32,785 nt of DNA from Ruminococcus sp. (GCA_017543595.1 JAFYFU010000082.1:1-32785), one strand, 5' to 3'. Numbered from the stretch's first letter, positions 1-9,567 are shown. Notes: generated from the letters alone by a model not told the origin. Numbers and translations: made by a program.

Positions 1-6
1 AAAACA

Positions 7-282
7 ATGCGGAGATTTCTGAATCATGAAGTTTTTGAATATGTCAAGGCAAGTTATGATGTTCGTGGTCTTACGGGCGATATAATCGTCATAAGGGACA
101 GTGACGGGTCAATTGAGAACATAATAATAAAAAATACAAGACAAGCCCCGAATTTCAGCTTTGAAGAAAAATACAGAGACTACTGCAACGACAACGACAT
201 TGATTTCGTTCCGAAACAAAGCTTTGACGAGTTAAGTCAGAAAGAACAGAGAAAAATGCTTGAATGGGAAATAGACAACTGA
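7..282 (+). CDS. Hypothetical protein, possibly the C-terminal end of a longer gene
   Basis: I do not recognise this family. The frame is already open at the first base of the window, so the protein may start further left. If ATG 7 is the start, its ribosome binding site lies outside the window. The visible 91 residues are mixed charged and hydrophobic, with no signal peptide and no membrane segment; the last third is acidic and lysine-rich and probably helical. It ends 24 bases before the next gene, which has its own clear Shine-Dalgarno, so it is the first visible member of the EssC operon. A small cytoplasmic accessory protein is possible, but nothing in the sequence fixes a function. Confidence 0.6.
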   Translation: MRRFLNHEVFEYVKASYDVRGLTGDIIVIRDSDGSIENIIIKNTRQAPNFSFEEKYRDYCNDNDIDFVPKQSFDELSQKEQRKMLEWEIDN

Positions 283-306
283 CATTAGTTTTCAGGGAGT
301 GATTTT

Positions 307-810
307 ATGCCCGAAATATGCATATTTACGGGAGAAGATGAAAAATGGCGTGAACAACAGATAATATCATGGAAAGAAAATTTCTGCCGTAACAGTTTCT
401 ATCTCCAAGAGAAAAACGGCTGTCCGATAAAAATAAAATGTGAAAATATTTCTGCTGAAAATATTAAAAAATATTTTGAAAATCTTGATTCTTCCGAATG
501 GTCTGTCTGCATATGCATAGACAAGACAAAAAATTTCAGCCTTATAAAAGATATAATAATAAACAAATGGGAAAACAAACCCGACAGATATCTTTGTCTG
601 CTTGCAACGGATTCATATGACGAATCCGAAAGAACGGAAGAATGGCGAAAAAAAGGAATTTATCTCTGCAATTCCTTTTATGCGGGAAAACAGGAATCCC
701 TTGAAACGCAGATATACCGTTTTCTTTCGGAGTTACACACAAACAGGCGGAAAGCATGGGAAAAATATGAATCTCTTTCACGCCCCGTATCATCATACTA
801 CGAACTTTAA
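307..810 (+). CDS. Hypothetical 167-residue protein of the EssC operon
   Basis: Family not recognised. The start is supported by AGGGAGTGA placed six bases before the ATG. The protein is soluble-looking, with an alternating strand and helix pattern and no signal peptide or transmembrane helix. It contains several cysteines and tryptophans and a C-terminal helical basic stretch near residues 145-155. It lies nine bases upstream of a VWA protein and is clearly cotranscribed with it. From position it is probably a cytoplasmic accessory component of the secretion machine encoded downstream (inference). No catalytic motif was visible, so an adaptor or chaperone role is no better supported than any other. 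Confidence 0.75.
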   Translation: MPEICIFTGEDEKWREQQIISWKENFCRNSFYLQEKNGCPIKIKCENISAENIKKYFENLDSSEWSVCICIDKTKNFSLIKDIIINKWENKPDRYLCLLATDSYDESERTEEWRKKGIYLCNSFYAGKQESLETQIYRFLSELHTNRRKAWEKYESLSRPVSSYYEL

Positions 811-819
811 GAGGATAAT

Positions 820-1425
820 ATGAACAGAAACTTAACGGAAATTATTTTTAAATCCGTAAACAAAGAAACGGGAAAGTCTCTGATTAAAGGCAATTTTCCG
901 TCCCCTCCCGAAAAAAATTCAGATATTTCAATTACTGTAATATTTGACAACAGCCTCAGCATGGAAATATCAGAAAAACTATGCGGAAAAATACAGGACG
1001 GAACAGACAAATTCTGCAAGCTGCTCCCCGAATTTATAGAAATATCTGTAATATCCGTTGTAAATTCGCAGATAAGACTTATCCGTGATTTTCAGGACGA
1101 AAAATCCGAATGGTATCAGCCGTGCAAATCAAAAGGTATGTCGCCGATAAAAGCCTGTATCTGCCTTGCAAATGAGAGAATGTCAGGCAGGGGAGAGGAA
1201 AAATATATTTTTCTGATTTCCGACAAAAAAGGAAACGATGAATATTTTTTCAGCGATGACGATATGAAAATTATTGAAGAAACAGCCGAAAACTGCAAAA
1301 CTGAAAATATTTCCTCAAATCCCGAAAAACTTTCCGAATATTTATACTGGTTTGTAAGGAAATTTTCCGATGACGATTCGGGAGATGACCCCTTTTCTGC
1401 AAAAGATTTTCTTTTTGGTGAGTGA
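820..1425 (+). CDS. Small von Willebrand factor A domain protein (first of two)
   Basis: The central core begins with a hydrophobic strand ending in D43-N-S-L-S47, matching the DxSxS metal-ion-dependent adhesion site that opens VWA domains. It continues with alternating strands and helices to about residue 175 and has an acidic C-terminal tail. There is no signal peptide, so it should act in the cytoplasm. VWA domains bind protein partners through a divalent cation. Next to the EssC-type ATPase it may help assemble or gate the complex, which is inference. Its stop overlaps the region of the next start, suggesting translational coupling to the second VWA protein. The two proteins are only distantly alike outside the motif. 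Confidence 0.75.
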   Translation: MNRNLTEIIFKSVNKETGKSLIKGNFPSPPEKNSDISITVIFDNSLSMEISEKLCGKIQDGTDKFCKLLPEFIEISVISVVNSQIRLIRDFQDEKSEWYQPCKSKGMSPIKACICLANERMSGRGEEKYIFLISDKKGNDEYFFSDDDMKIIEETAENCKTENISSNPEKLSEYLYWFVRKFSDDDSGDDPFSAKDFLFGE

Positions 1426-1427
1426 AT

Positions 1428-2144
1428 ATGAAAAATTTTTCCGAAATAAAAACAGTTTCAGGCAGTCAGCTTATCGACTGCGAAAATATTAAAAAAATTA
1501 AAAATGCCGACAGAATGGCAGATGATGTCCTTCATCTTATGATTCTGCTTGATGTGAGCGAAAGCATGAAAAATTATATTCCGCTCCTCAGAAATATGAC
1601 GGAACAGATTTACGGCTGTAAAAATACGGATTTGTGCATAATCGGAATATGCAGCGACAGAATCGAAATAGTAAAAAATTTTACAGGAAATGCTGAAATT
1701 ATTACCGATATAGAAAAAAATCTTCTGAATATTTTTTTTGAGCATACAGGCGGAAATATTTCCCCTCTGGGGGTTCTTCTTTCGGTTGCGGGCGAAAAAT
1801 TCAGAAAGAGGTGCGGTGCGGATTCCGAAAAGAAAGCAATTATCATATGTTCGGATTTTCTGCCGAATGATTACAGCAAGACAGATGCGTTTGAATCTCC
1901 CGATGAATTTGTTTCGGCTTTTACGAATTTCAGCAGATTTATAACCGAAACAAACACAAATCTTTATACCATACCTTTCGGGGAGGAAAATCCCCTGCAC
2001 CGAAAATGGCTTGATATTCTCAGAGGTCAGGAACAAAATCCCGAAATTTCTTCAATAAAAGAAATTATAGATAAAAGTTTTGTCAAAAATACCCCGAAAG
2101 TTAAAATCAAAAAGCCAAGCCTTGCGGATTTGCTGTCACGATAA
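1428..2144 (+). CDS. Von Willebrand factor A domain protein (second of two)
   Basis: A clear VWA protein: the strand LMILLDVSESM carries the metal-site motif D42-V-S-E-S46. A later segment HTGGNISPLG supplies the threonine/glycine loop typical of these domains, and a strand IIICSDFLPND follows in the position of the third metal-site loop. The lysine-rich C-terminal tail could be a docking peptide. ATG 1428 is preferred because GGTGAG lies just before it; GTG 1422, which overlaps the previous stop, is possible and adds two residues. Seventeen bases separate it from the EssC-type gene, which has a very strong ribosome binding site. A cytoplasmic scaffold role with the ATPase is inferred from context only. 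Confidence 0.8.
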   Translation: MKNFSEIKTVSGSQLIDCENIKKIKNADRMADDVLHLMILLDVSESMKNYIPLLRNMTEQIYGCKNTDLCIIGICSDRIEIVKNFTGNAEIITDIEKNLLNIFFEHTGGNISPLGVLLSVAGEKFRKRCGADSEKKAIIICSDFLPNDYSKTDAFESPDEFVSAFTNFSRFITETNTNLYTIPFGEENPLHRKWLDILRGQEQNPEISSIKEIIDKSFVKNTPKVKIKKPSLADLLSR

Positions 2145-2161
2145 CAAAAAGGAGGAATTTA

Positions 2162-5100
2162 ATGAAAATACAGGATAATGACAAGTACATAGTTTCCCCT
2201 GAATACCACAGCGAAAGAATCCCCGATTCCGAACCCGTAACACTCAAAAAGCCCGAAATCAAGCATAAACCGCCCGAATTAAGGGCTGATACGATAATTA
2301 TTCCGCTTGTTTCGGCAAGTGCATATTATGTTTTCTATAATAAAATTTTGCCTATGCTTACCGAAAATAAAATGTCAAAATATATAGTATATTTTATACT
2401 GGTCGGAAGTGCGATAACTTTTCTGACAACTGTTTTAAGATTCATAATAGGCTGGATTTATTATTTATTTGAGAGAAATTCAAAAATTAAAAAATTAAAA
2501 GATGATTCGGAAAAATTATGTCATGAATCAATTGAAAAGGGAAACAAATATATTGACAATATTTCCGATGTTTATAATTATCAGGAAACAGATGAAAAAT
2601 TATTGTGGTCGCACACGCATAATCACAAAAGTTTTCTGCAAATAAGAATAGGTCACTGCGAAGAAATTCAAAATCCCTTCAGAATATTGAAATGGGAGGG
2701 TAAAGATGACGATTTATCCACGAAATTCAAGGAAATTGCAGATTCTCTCATCGAAAATACCGAACTTTTATGCAGGGAAAATATACCCTATACAATAGAC
2801 ATCAGCGAGCCGACAGCAATAGGAATTGTCAATGCAGACGAAAATTATAAAAAGGCTTTTCTGAATAATATTTTATTTTTACATTCTCCCGCAGACGTTA
2901 CAATTAATATAATCCCCGAAAACAGCATAGAAAAAAATATTCCCAAATCCTATTCAAAGGAAAAAGAAAAAAAGCCCGTTGTATATATTTTTAACGATTA
3001 CGGAAATTACTGTGCGAAAAATCCCATGATTATTGAATTTACAGCACAGCTTGAAAATAAAGCGTCTGTTATTATTTTCAGTGAAAAAGAAACGGATTTT
3101 CCGAGTTTCTGCGATATGGTATATGATGTAAAGGCGGACAGTCTTTCTTTCCGTGATTCAAAACCGCCTGTGAACGTTCTGCATGACATTCCTGATATTT
3201 CAAAGACGGAAAAACAATATTTGACTTTGATTCAGAGCGACATTCCGCACACGGAAAATATCATGAGTACGGATATTCCCGATATGCTGGGGCTTTTTCA
3301 GTTTCACGGCATTGAGGAAACAGACGATATATTAAAACTGCATGAGAAATCCGCATCTGAACGCTATCCCGAAAAACTGAATATTCCAATAGGTATCGGA
3401 AATAACGGCAGGCATATATGCGTTGATATAACAAGTGCGAAACACGGTGTAATGGCAGGCTATACGGGAAGCGGAAAATCGCAGTTTCTCCTCAGTATGA
3501 TGATGTCGCTTTCACTGTTGTATCACCCTGATTTTGTCAAATTTACATTTATTGATTTCAAGGGCGGTTCGTCCTCGGAACAGTTAAAAAATCTTCCGCA
3601 TTTTGCAGGTTCTTTCACGGACGTTGACGGAGAAGAAAAAATAATCCGTGTTATAACCATTCTTGAACAGGAAGGAAAACGCCGTCAGAAAATATTGCAG
3701 AAAGTTTTTGATGACGGAAAAATTGAACAGATGGAAATTTCCGAATATCACAGATATCTCAGAACGCTCTCTCAGGAACAGCTTAAAAATGAGGAAAATC
3801 TGCCCTATCTCCTGATTGTGATTGATGAGTTTACCGAACTTATGAGCAGATACAGCAATTTTTCAAAGGATTTGGAATCTGTTGCAAGACTCGGACGAAG
3901 CAGGGGAATGTTTCTTTTGCTTTGCGCTCAGAGACCTTTCGGTTCGCTTAACGGTCAGATACGCAGTAACCTCGGATATACAATATGCCTTAAAACAAAC
4001 TCCGCAGAGGATTCACGCTCCGCAATAGGAAACGACAAAGCCTATTCACTGGTAAACAAGGGAAGCGGTTATCTGTGGAATGTTGAAACAAGCGAATGTC
4101 TGTATTTTCAGTCGCCGTATTCAATGACAAGAGATGTATTTTCGGGCAGAAGTCAGTTAAATATTACATCACTTACGCTTAAAAATTTTTATCTGAGGAA
4201 AAATTTTGAAAGGGATATGGTTTTCAGCGAGGAACTTCCGCCTGTGCTTAACGGAGATGAAACGCTGATATCATGCTGTGAAAACAGCTTTAATGTCACA
4301 AGAAACAAATGGGGAACTGATTTTGACGGGAAAATCCCTGTCGGAAAAATTGACAACGTTATCATGCAGAAAACAGAAACGGCTTATCTTAATGTTTTTA
4401 ACGAAAATACCATAATATACGGAAATCCCGCAACAGGAAAAACATATTTCTTAAAGACGATTCTTATGAATCTTATAAAAAGCTGTCCGCCTGATATTGC
4501 CGATATTTTTGTGATAAACGCAATGGAACTCAGTTACGGAAGTTTCAAAGATGTTCCGCACATATCATGCGTTATAAATCCAAGCTATGAGGAAGATACT
4601 TTTATTTTCACAAGGTTCACTCTTATTCTTGACGAGGAAATAAAAAGAAGAAAAAAGATTCTGTCGTCCAAAACCATTGAGCAGTACAATTCCGAAAATC
4701 CTAACAACCGCCTTAATTACCTTGTATGTATAATTGACGGGTTTGATTTTCTGCGTGAGGAATATCCGCAGGAATACGAAAAAATTCAGTATTTCATAAA
4801 AAAATCAGGCAAATGCGGTGTGAGTTTCATTGTATCGACAAGAACAAATCTGCCATCTGTAATAAAATCGCAGTTTCCGAATATATTTACATTTTCTTTC
4901 CGTGACGACAGTTACAGGGAATTGCTGACGCTCGGAGCAATAAAAAAACCTTCACCTTTTGCAGGCAGATGTCTTACAAATATTGCAAATCAGGGAGTAG
5001 CCCTTGAAATGCAGGTCATGCTCCCCGTAGGCGTACAGTCGGTTGATGAAGGCTTTGAACGCCTTGTCGATGAGGAAATCTCCTGTCAGCTAAAAGGCAT

Positions 5101-5926
5101 AAAATATAAATATTACAGCTCCGGAAAAAACGTATACAGCGCAAAATTAATTCCCGAAATGCCGACAGACAGAAAAAAATCAATTTCAAATCCCGACTAT
5201 ACACCGCTTAAAGCAGTTGATGATTTTACAAAAGACAAGGAATTTAAAACTTTTCCGCTTCATGCCGTTATGGGTATGCGAACCGACACTGTAAAGCCCT
5301 TTACCGCAGATATGAAACTTTGGAGAATGTTGACAATACTCGGCATACCGAAATCAGGAAAAACCACTGCAATTCATCAGTTAATACAGCCCGTTATCAA
5401 TAAAATAAAAAACGAAAAAGAACTCGGAATAATTATAATTGACAACAGGGAAAACAGCCTCGGTCAAGTATATTCAGTTTTTGAAAATATTAAAGTTTTT
5501 CCGCAGTCAAGGGAAACCGTTGAATTTTTCCACAATGATGAGAATTACAGAAAGATTATTCAGGAGGCACTCGAAAAATACAGAACCGTATTTTTTATAA
5601 TTGAGGACTACCCACGGCTTGTGAGAATCGCAGAAGCCTATGGAATACAGGGATTTGTCAAGGAACTCAACACCTACATAACAAACTGCTATCAGAGCAA
5701 CGAAAATTTCAAATTTATCTTTACGGGAAATATGGGCGACTGCAATCAAAATTCAATGTTCTACAATCATGAAACAAATAACCTTAATCTGTGGATTGTC
5801 GGAGGTGTGCTTTCACAGCTCGGAAGTTATGACCCCGACAGCATATTCGGACGATACCGCACGGCACTTCCCGAACATACAAGCATATACAGGCGCATGG
5901 GCGAAATTATAAGCATTAAATTCTGA
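2162..5926 (+). CDS. essC: EssC-type FtsK/SpoIIIE triple-ATPase of a type VII secretion system
   Basis: Start fixed by AAGGAGG at good spacing. The 1254-residue protein has two membrane segments near residues 44-62 and 73-97. A soluble region with the EssC-like pattern of a tryptophan-containing helix followed by an RIGH strand comes next, then three P-loop ATPase modules. Module 1 has GYTGSGKS with K439 and Walker B IVIDEF (D555, E556), plus the FtsK-like arginine-rich segment LGRSRGM. Module 2 has GNPATGKT (K760) with a weaker Walker B IIDGF. Module 3 has GIPKSGKT (K1067) and IIEDY. This is the order and length of EssC, the motor that drives WXG100-type substrates across the membrane. The tandem FHA domains at the N-terminus of canonical EssC are missing: only about 43 residues precede the first helix. 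The gene symbol is by family resemblance. Confidence 0.88.
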   Translation: MKIQDNDKYIVSPEYHSERIPDSEPVTLKKPEIKHKPPELRADTIIIPLVSASAYYVFYNKILPMLTENKMSKYIVYFILVGSAITFLTTVLRFIIGWIYYLFERNSKIKKLKDDSEKLCHESIEKGNKYIDNISDVYNYQETDEKLLWSHTHNHKSFLQIRIGHCEEIQNPFRILKWEGKDDDLSTKFKEIADSLIENTELLCRENIPYTIDISEPTAIGIVNADENYKKAFLNNILFLHSPADVTINIIPENSIEKNIPKSYSKEKEKKPVVYIFNDYGNYCAKNPMIIEFTAQLENKASVIIFSEKETDFPSFCDMVYDVKADSLSFRDSKPPVNVLHDIPDISKTEKQYLTLIQSDIPHTENIMSTDIPDMLGLFQFHGIEETDDILKLHEKSASERYPEKLNIPIGIGNNGRHICVDITSAKHGVMAGYTGSGKSQFLLSMMMSLSLLYHPDFVKFTFIDFKGGSSSEQLKNLPHFAGSFTDVDGEEKIIRVITILEQEGKRRQKILQKVFDDGKIEQMEISEYHRYLRTLSQEQLKNEENLPYLLIVIDEFTELMSRYSNFSKDLESVARLGRSRGMFLLLCAQRPFGSLNGQIRSNLGYTICLKTNSAEDSRSAIGNDKAYSLVNKGSGYLWNVETSECLYFQSPYSMTRDVFSGRSQLNITSLTLKNFYLRKNFERDMVFSEELPPVLNGDETLISCCENSFNVTRNKWGTDFDGKIPVGKIDNVIMQKTETAYLNVFNENTIIYGNPATGKTYFLKTILMNLIKSCPPDIADIFVINAMELSYGSFKDVPHISCVINPSYEEDTFIFTRFTLILDEEIKRRKKILSSKTIEQYNSENPNNRLNYLVCIIDGFDFLREEYPQEYEKIQYFIKKSGKCGVSFIVSTRTNLPSVIKSQFPNIFTFSFRDDSYRELLTLGAIKKPSPFAGRCLTNIANQGVALEMQVMLPVGVQSVDEGFERLVDEEISCQLKGIKYKYYSSGKNVYSAKLIPEMPTDRKKSISNPDYTPLKAVDDFTKDKEFKTFPLHAVMGMRTDTVKPFTADMKLWRMLTILGIPKSGKTTAIHQLIQPVINKIKNEKELGIIIIDNRENSLGQVYSVFENIKVFPQSRETVEFFHNDENYRKIIQEALEKYRTVFFIIEDYPRLVRIAEAYGIQGFVKELNTYITNCYQSNENFKFIFTGNMGDCNQNSMFYNHETNNLNLWIVGGVLSQLGSYDPDSIFGRYRTALPEHTSIYRRMGEIISIKF

Positions 5927-5939
5927 AAAGGAGAAATTT

Positions 5940-6563
5940 ATGAAATTTTACGAAAAATTCACATTACTTGAATGGAAAGAAACAGCATACACCGATGAAG
6001 TGTTTTTGCCTGAGTCGCCTGACCCGTCATTTATTTCTCTTGCAAAGCGTTTCAATATGGGTCAGAATCTTTTTTCTGTTACCTGTCCGCAGATATGCGA
6101 GGGGACAAATTCCTGCATGATTATCGGAGTTTCCGATGAAAAGATTGAAATTTGCCTTGCTGTACCCGAAAAGCCTGCATTTTTCGCATCAAATCCGAAA
6201 AATTTCCTTGATTCTTCAATAATTGGCTTTATCAGAATGTGTACCGATTTTCTTTTTTCCGAAAATGAAGAATTTGAAGAAGAAATTACAATTGACTCAG
6301 ATGAAAAACCGCCGAGAGAATTTTATCATGACTTTTGGCGTTCAAAATATGGAGAAAAAAGATTAAGAATTGAAAAAATAAATAATTTTATCGGGGATAA
6401 ATTTCCATCGGTAGTTCTTGCTTTTTCGTCATCTGACGGGGGAGTGTGGAGCAGTTTTCTTATGCGTGATTCTTCGGGCGGGTATTCTTCAAATATTTCA
6501 AAACAGACGGCAACGCATTTCCGCCAGAGTTTTTTTAGGCTGCTCCCCTTGATATTTTCATAA
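5940..6563 (+). CDS. Hypothetical protein following the EssC-type gene
   Basis: Family not recognised. It starts 13 bases after the EssC-type gene behind AAAAGGAG, so it is the last visible gene of that operon. The 207 residues show no signal peptide or membrane helix. There is an acidic stretch around residues 105-125, with runs of glutamate, and a mixed alpha/beta C-terminal half with a serine- and glycine-rich turn. Soluble accessory proteins of this size are common next to secretion ATPases, so a chaperone, adaptor or immunity role is possible; none is shown by the sequence. A weak promoter for the next operon lies across its last codons. Confidence 0.75.
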   Translation: MKFYEKFTLLEWKETAYTDEVFLPESPDPSFISLAKRFNMGQNLFSVTCPQICEGTNSCMIIGVSDEKIEICLAVPEKPAFFASNPKNFLDSSIIGFIRMCTDFLFSENEEFEEEITIDSDEKPPREFYHDFWRSKYGEKRLRIEKINNFIGDKFPSVVLAFSSSDGGVWSSFLMRDSSGGYSSNISKQTATHFRQSFFRLLPLIFS

Positions 6564-6577
6564 AAATATGTTATTAT
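6549..6577 (+). promoter_or_regulatory. Possible sigma-A promoter for lipoprotein-cotH-sortase
   Basis: TTGATA and TATTAT are separated by 17 bases. The box pair overlaps the end of the upstream CDS and lies about 20 bases before the lipoprotein start. One mismatch in each box makes it plausible but not certain; readthrough from the EssC operon is the alternative, because no terminator is visible between them. Confidence 0.45.
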
Positions 6578-6598
6578 ATTTTCAGAGGGGGTATATTT

Positions 6599-7516
6599 AT
6601 GACCAAAAAAAGAATTTATTTTGCTTTATCGGCGGTTATTGTCTTTGGGCTTGCAGGCTGCGGAACAGAACAGCCAACTGCTGAAAGCAGTCAAAGCAGT
6701 TCAAATATTGAACTCCAAACAACCGAAACGACAACTACCGAAACTACGACAACGGCCACAGAATCCACGACAACGACTGCATCAACAACCACAGAGGCTG
6801 CGACAACAACCACATCAACAACTACCGAGACTACGACAACAACTATACTTACAACCACCGAACCTGTGACAACAACTGTATTGACAACTACCGAGCCTGT
6901 AACAACGGCTGCGCCCGTGGCAACCGAACCAACAGTCACTGAACCGCCGATTCCCGAAATTGTTCCTCAGAACAATAATGACTGGAAATCAGCATACAGG
7001 GAAGTCCTTAACGCTTACAAAAATTCGTCCGATTATGTAAATACGTCCGGATACTACATTGGTTCAGGTTGGGATTTGCAGGATTTGGACTTTGACGGCA
7101 TACCCGAACTTCTCATATCGGAAGGAGAATATCATGCGGCAAGCGTTATATATTATTACTTTGAAAACGGCGAGGCACACCCGATTATTGATGATGCGGA
7201 CGGCTATCAGGTTCATTACGGAGCATACGGAACTGTCTTTGTCTGCAACGAAGAACATCTTTTAAGCTGTATGAATATGGGTATGGGTTATTCGTTCACA
7301 GGTATAATAAAATATGAAAACCATAAGTTTATAAATGATATATGGTCGGCTACCGAGGATTCAGGCGCAGTAGGCGAGGAAAACGCAACATATACGGTAA
7401 ACGGTATGAATGTGACAAAAGCAGAGTATGACACGGCAATCAGTCAATATAATTCAAAAAACTGGGTGAGTGCAGGACAGAGATACAGCTTTGACGATTT
7501 TTCAGCACTTAATTAA
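6599..7516 (+). CDS. Threonine-rich surface lipoprotein
   Basis: The first 20 residues form a lipoprotein signal with lipobox L-A-G-C, so C21 should be lipidated and anchored outside the membrane. A low-complexity linker made almost only of threonine, glutamate, alanine and valine follows to about residue 115, which should act as an extended, probably glycosylated stalk. The C-terminal domain of about 190 residues contains DLQDLDFDGIPELL, a repeat-like acidic motif seen in many secreted Ruminococcus and Clostridium proteins and suggestive of calcium binding. The ribosome site GAGGGGG is strong. It sits directly before a dockerin-CotH protein and a sortase, so a cell-surface role linked to them is likely. 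Its exact function is unknown. Confidence 0.85.
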   Translation: MTKKRIYFALSAVIVFGLAGCGTEQPTAESSQSSSNIELQTTETTTTETTTTATESTTTTASTTTEAATTTTSTTTETTTTTILTTTEPVTTTVLTTTEPVTTAAPVATEPTVTEPPIPEIVPQNNNDWKSAYREVLNAYKNSSDYVNTSGYYIGSGWDLQDLDFDGIPELLISEGEYHAASVIYYYFENGEAHPIIDDADGYQVHYGAYGTVFVCNEEHLLSCMNMGMGYSFTGIIKYENHKFINDIWSATEDSGAVGEENATYTVNGMNVTKAEYDTAISQYNSKNWVSAGQRYSFDDFSALN

Positions 7517-7530
7517 GGGAGTATTTAATA

Positions 7531-9567
7531 ATGAGCAAAAATTTCAAATATAAATTCCTGATTTCGGGAATTTCCGCACTTCTTGCACTTTCATCGGTAA
7601 ATACAACTGCCTTTGCTGAGTCATATCAGCCATATGAAACGGCTTTGAATCTGATTCAGTCAATCAAAAATGAAAAAGACTCAGATGAAGAAAAATCGGG
7701 AGTTTATGAAAATATTCCCGTTTCGGATTTTGAAGTCGGAAATCTTTCTCCCGGCATTGACACAGAATTTGATTTTACCGACTGGTGGTACAGCGAATGG
7801 GACGACTGCCGTTATATTTTTCTGCCTGTTACCGCAAACCGCAAAAATTTGCAGATAACCTATTCCGCAGAAGATATGCTTTATCTCAACGGCAGACCCG
7901 TAAAATCAGGGGAACTTACTTCAATTCTGAGTGAATCAGATACTTTTCAGGTAAGAGTCGGAAAAAAAGACTGCGGAACTCTTAAAGTAATGCAGTCTAA
8001 TCTCGGCTGTATATATCTTTCAACAACGAACGGAGGAGTTGAAGCTCTCGATAAGGACAGGAGTGCCATACAGGGCGGAGATATTCTGATGCTCAATTCC
8101 GAAGGCGATATTGAATACAGCGGACCAATGGAAAAATTTTCATCTCACGGAAATTCTTCATGGGATTACAGCGATAAAAAGCCGTATAACCTCAAACTGC
8201 CGAAAAAAGAAAACCTCTACGGCATGGGCAAAGGTAAAAAATGGGTACTGCTTTCAAATTATCTTGACCATTCCATGCTCAGAAACAAGCTTACGGAGGA
8301 AATGTGCAGGGCGTGCGGAATGGAATTTGTAATGGATTCCGTGTTCCTTGACTTATATGCAGACGGTTTATACCGTGGAACTTATCAGCTTTATGAAAAG
8401 ATACAGGTAAACGAAAGCCGTGTCAATATAGATGATTTGGAGAAAAAGACCGAAAAACTCAATGACCTTGAACTTGACGAATACCCGCACGAAGTTTCAG
8501 GGGCGGAAAGCCTTGGTGAATATATCGAAAACAGCTGTAAATACTATGATATACCAAATAATCCCAAAGATATAACAGGCGGTTATCTCTTGCAGTTTCA
8601 GTTGTGGAACAGATACGGAGAAAAGGCTGACAGCGGATTTGTAACTTCAAGGGGACAGGCAATTTCCATTGACGGTCCCGAATATGCCTCAAAGGAACAG
8701 GTTGAATATATACGTTCCTTTGTTCAGGATATGGAGGACGCTGTTTATTCCGAAACGGGATACAACGGAAAGGGCAAACATTACAGCGAATATCTTGATG
8801 TTGATTCCTTTATTGTTGCATATCTTGTTCAGGAAATAAGCGAAAACGTTGACGCAGGTTCTTCAAGTTTCTATTTCTGGAAAGATTCAGACCTCACGGG
8901 TGACGGCAAAATTCATTTCAGTCCTGCATGGGATTTTGATTTCAGCTACAATAATTTCAGGGCATCACGCAGAAATTCCGAAGGAAAAGTCGGCTACTCC
9001 TCTTTAAGCAACAATATGTTTGCAATATGTTTCCCGATAAACGGCTATGGAGTCAGCGGACGACCTACTTTCGGTGTGAACTGGATTGGTCAGCTTTATA
9101 ATTACAAGGAAATTGAAGCAAGAGCCGCAAAAATTTATTTACAGCGTTTTAAGCCTTTTCTCGACAATCTGACAGGCGGACAAACTCCCTATCTCAGACA
9201 GCTTGCTCAGGATATTCTTCCCTCTGCGGAAATGAGCAACGCACGCTGGCATACATACGGCGGAAAGGAATACTGCGTATTCGGTTCGTCAAGCGGAGAG
9301 GATTTTATGGGTTCTGTTGATATTCTCCGTGAATTTATAAACAAGCGCAGTAATTGGCTTGCTGAACACTGGTCAGAATATCTTTCTGTTGACGGTGATG
9401 TGGACGATAACGGAATAACCGAAATTTCCGATGCTGTTTTGTTGCAGAAATGGCTTCTCAACGCTTCCGATTCACATATCGGAAACACGGATTCTGCGGA
9501 CTTGAACAAAGACGGAAAAATTGATATCTTTGACATGATAGAACTGAAAAAATTATTGTTCAAATAA
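7531..9567 (+). CDS. Secreted CotH-family kinase with C-terminal dockerin
   Basis: A signal peptide of about 30 residues ends at AFA. The body matches the CotH family (spore coat protein H kinases). It has a KPYNLKLPKKENL segment, a lysine- and asparagine-rich strand WVLLSNYLD, a YLVQEISENVDAG helix, and the metal-binding DFD of SPAWDFDFSYNN. The last 65 residues form a dockerin with two calcium loops, DVDDNGITEISD and DLNKDGKIDIFD, so it should attach to a cohesin on a scaffoldin. CotH modules with dockerins are known in Ruminococcus cellulosomes, where their role is not settled; protein phosphorylation or a structural role are options. It is flanked by a lipoprotein 14 bases upstream and a sortase 4 bases downstream. 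Confidence 0.9.
   Translation: MSKNFKYKFLISGISALLALSSVNTTAFAESYQPYETALNLIQSIKNEKDSDEEKSGVYENIPVSDFEVGNLSPGIDTEFDFTDWWYSEWDDCRYIFLPVTANRKNLQITYSAEDMLYLNGRPVKSGELTSILSESDTFQVRVGKKDCGTLKVMQSNLGCIYLSTTNGGVEALDKDRSAIQGGDILMLNSEGDIEYSGPMEKFSSHGNSSWDYSDKKPYNLKLPKKENLYGMGKGKKWVLLSNYLDHSMLRNKLTEEMCRACGMEFVMDSVFLDLYADGLYRGTYQLYEKIQVNESRVNIDDLEKKTEKLNDLELDEYPHEVSGAESLGEYIENSCKYYDIPNNPKDITGGYLLQFQLWNRYGEKADSGFVTSRGQAISIDGPEYASKEQVEYIRSFVQDMEDAVYSETGYNGKGKHYSEYLDVDSFIVAYLVQEISENVDAGSSSFYFWKDSDLTGDGKIHFSPAWDFDFSYNNFRASRRNSEGKVGYSSLSNNMFAICFPINGYGVSGRPTFGVNWIGQLYNYKEIEARAAKIYLQRFKPFLDNLTGGQTPYLRQLAQDILPSAEMSNARWHTYGGKEYCVFGSSSGEDFMGSVDILREFINKRSNWLAEHWSEYLSVDGDVDDNGITEISDAVLLQKWLLNASDSHIGNTDSADLNKDGKIDIFDMIELKKLLFK

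Noticed and set aside
1458-2036. A 192-codon open frame on the minus strand
   Set aside because: It is antisense to the second VWA gene. Its product is rich in phenylalanine, isoleucine and cysteine as expected from a reversed A+T-rich gene, and it has no ribosome site.
2162-2290. FHA domains at the N-terminus of the EssC-type protein
   Set aside because: Only about 43 residues precede the first membrane helix, too few for even one FHA domain, and no upstream in-frame extension is open.
6691-6939. A valine-rich open frame on the minus strand
   Set aside because: It is the mirror of the threonine repeat codons of the lipoprotein on the plus strand. It has no ribosome site and a low-complexity product.
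6720-6940. A CRISPR-like or tandem repeat array
   Set aside because: The repeated triplet-like units encode the threonine-rich linker of the lipoprotein. There are no regular spacers.
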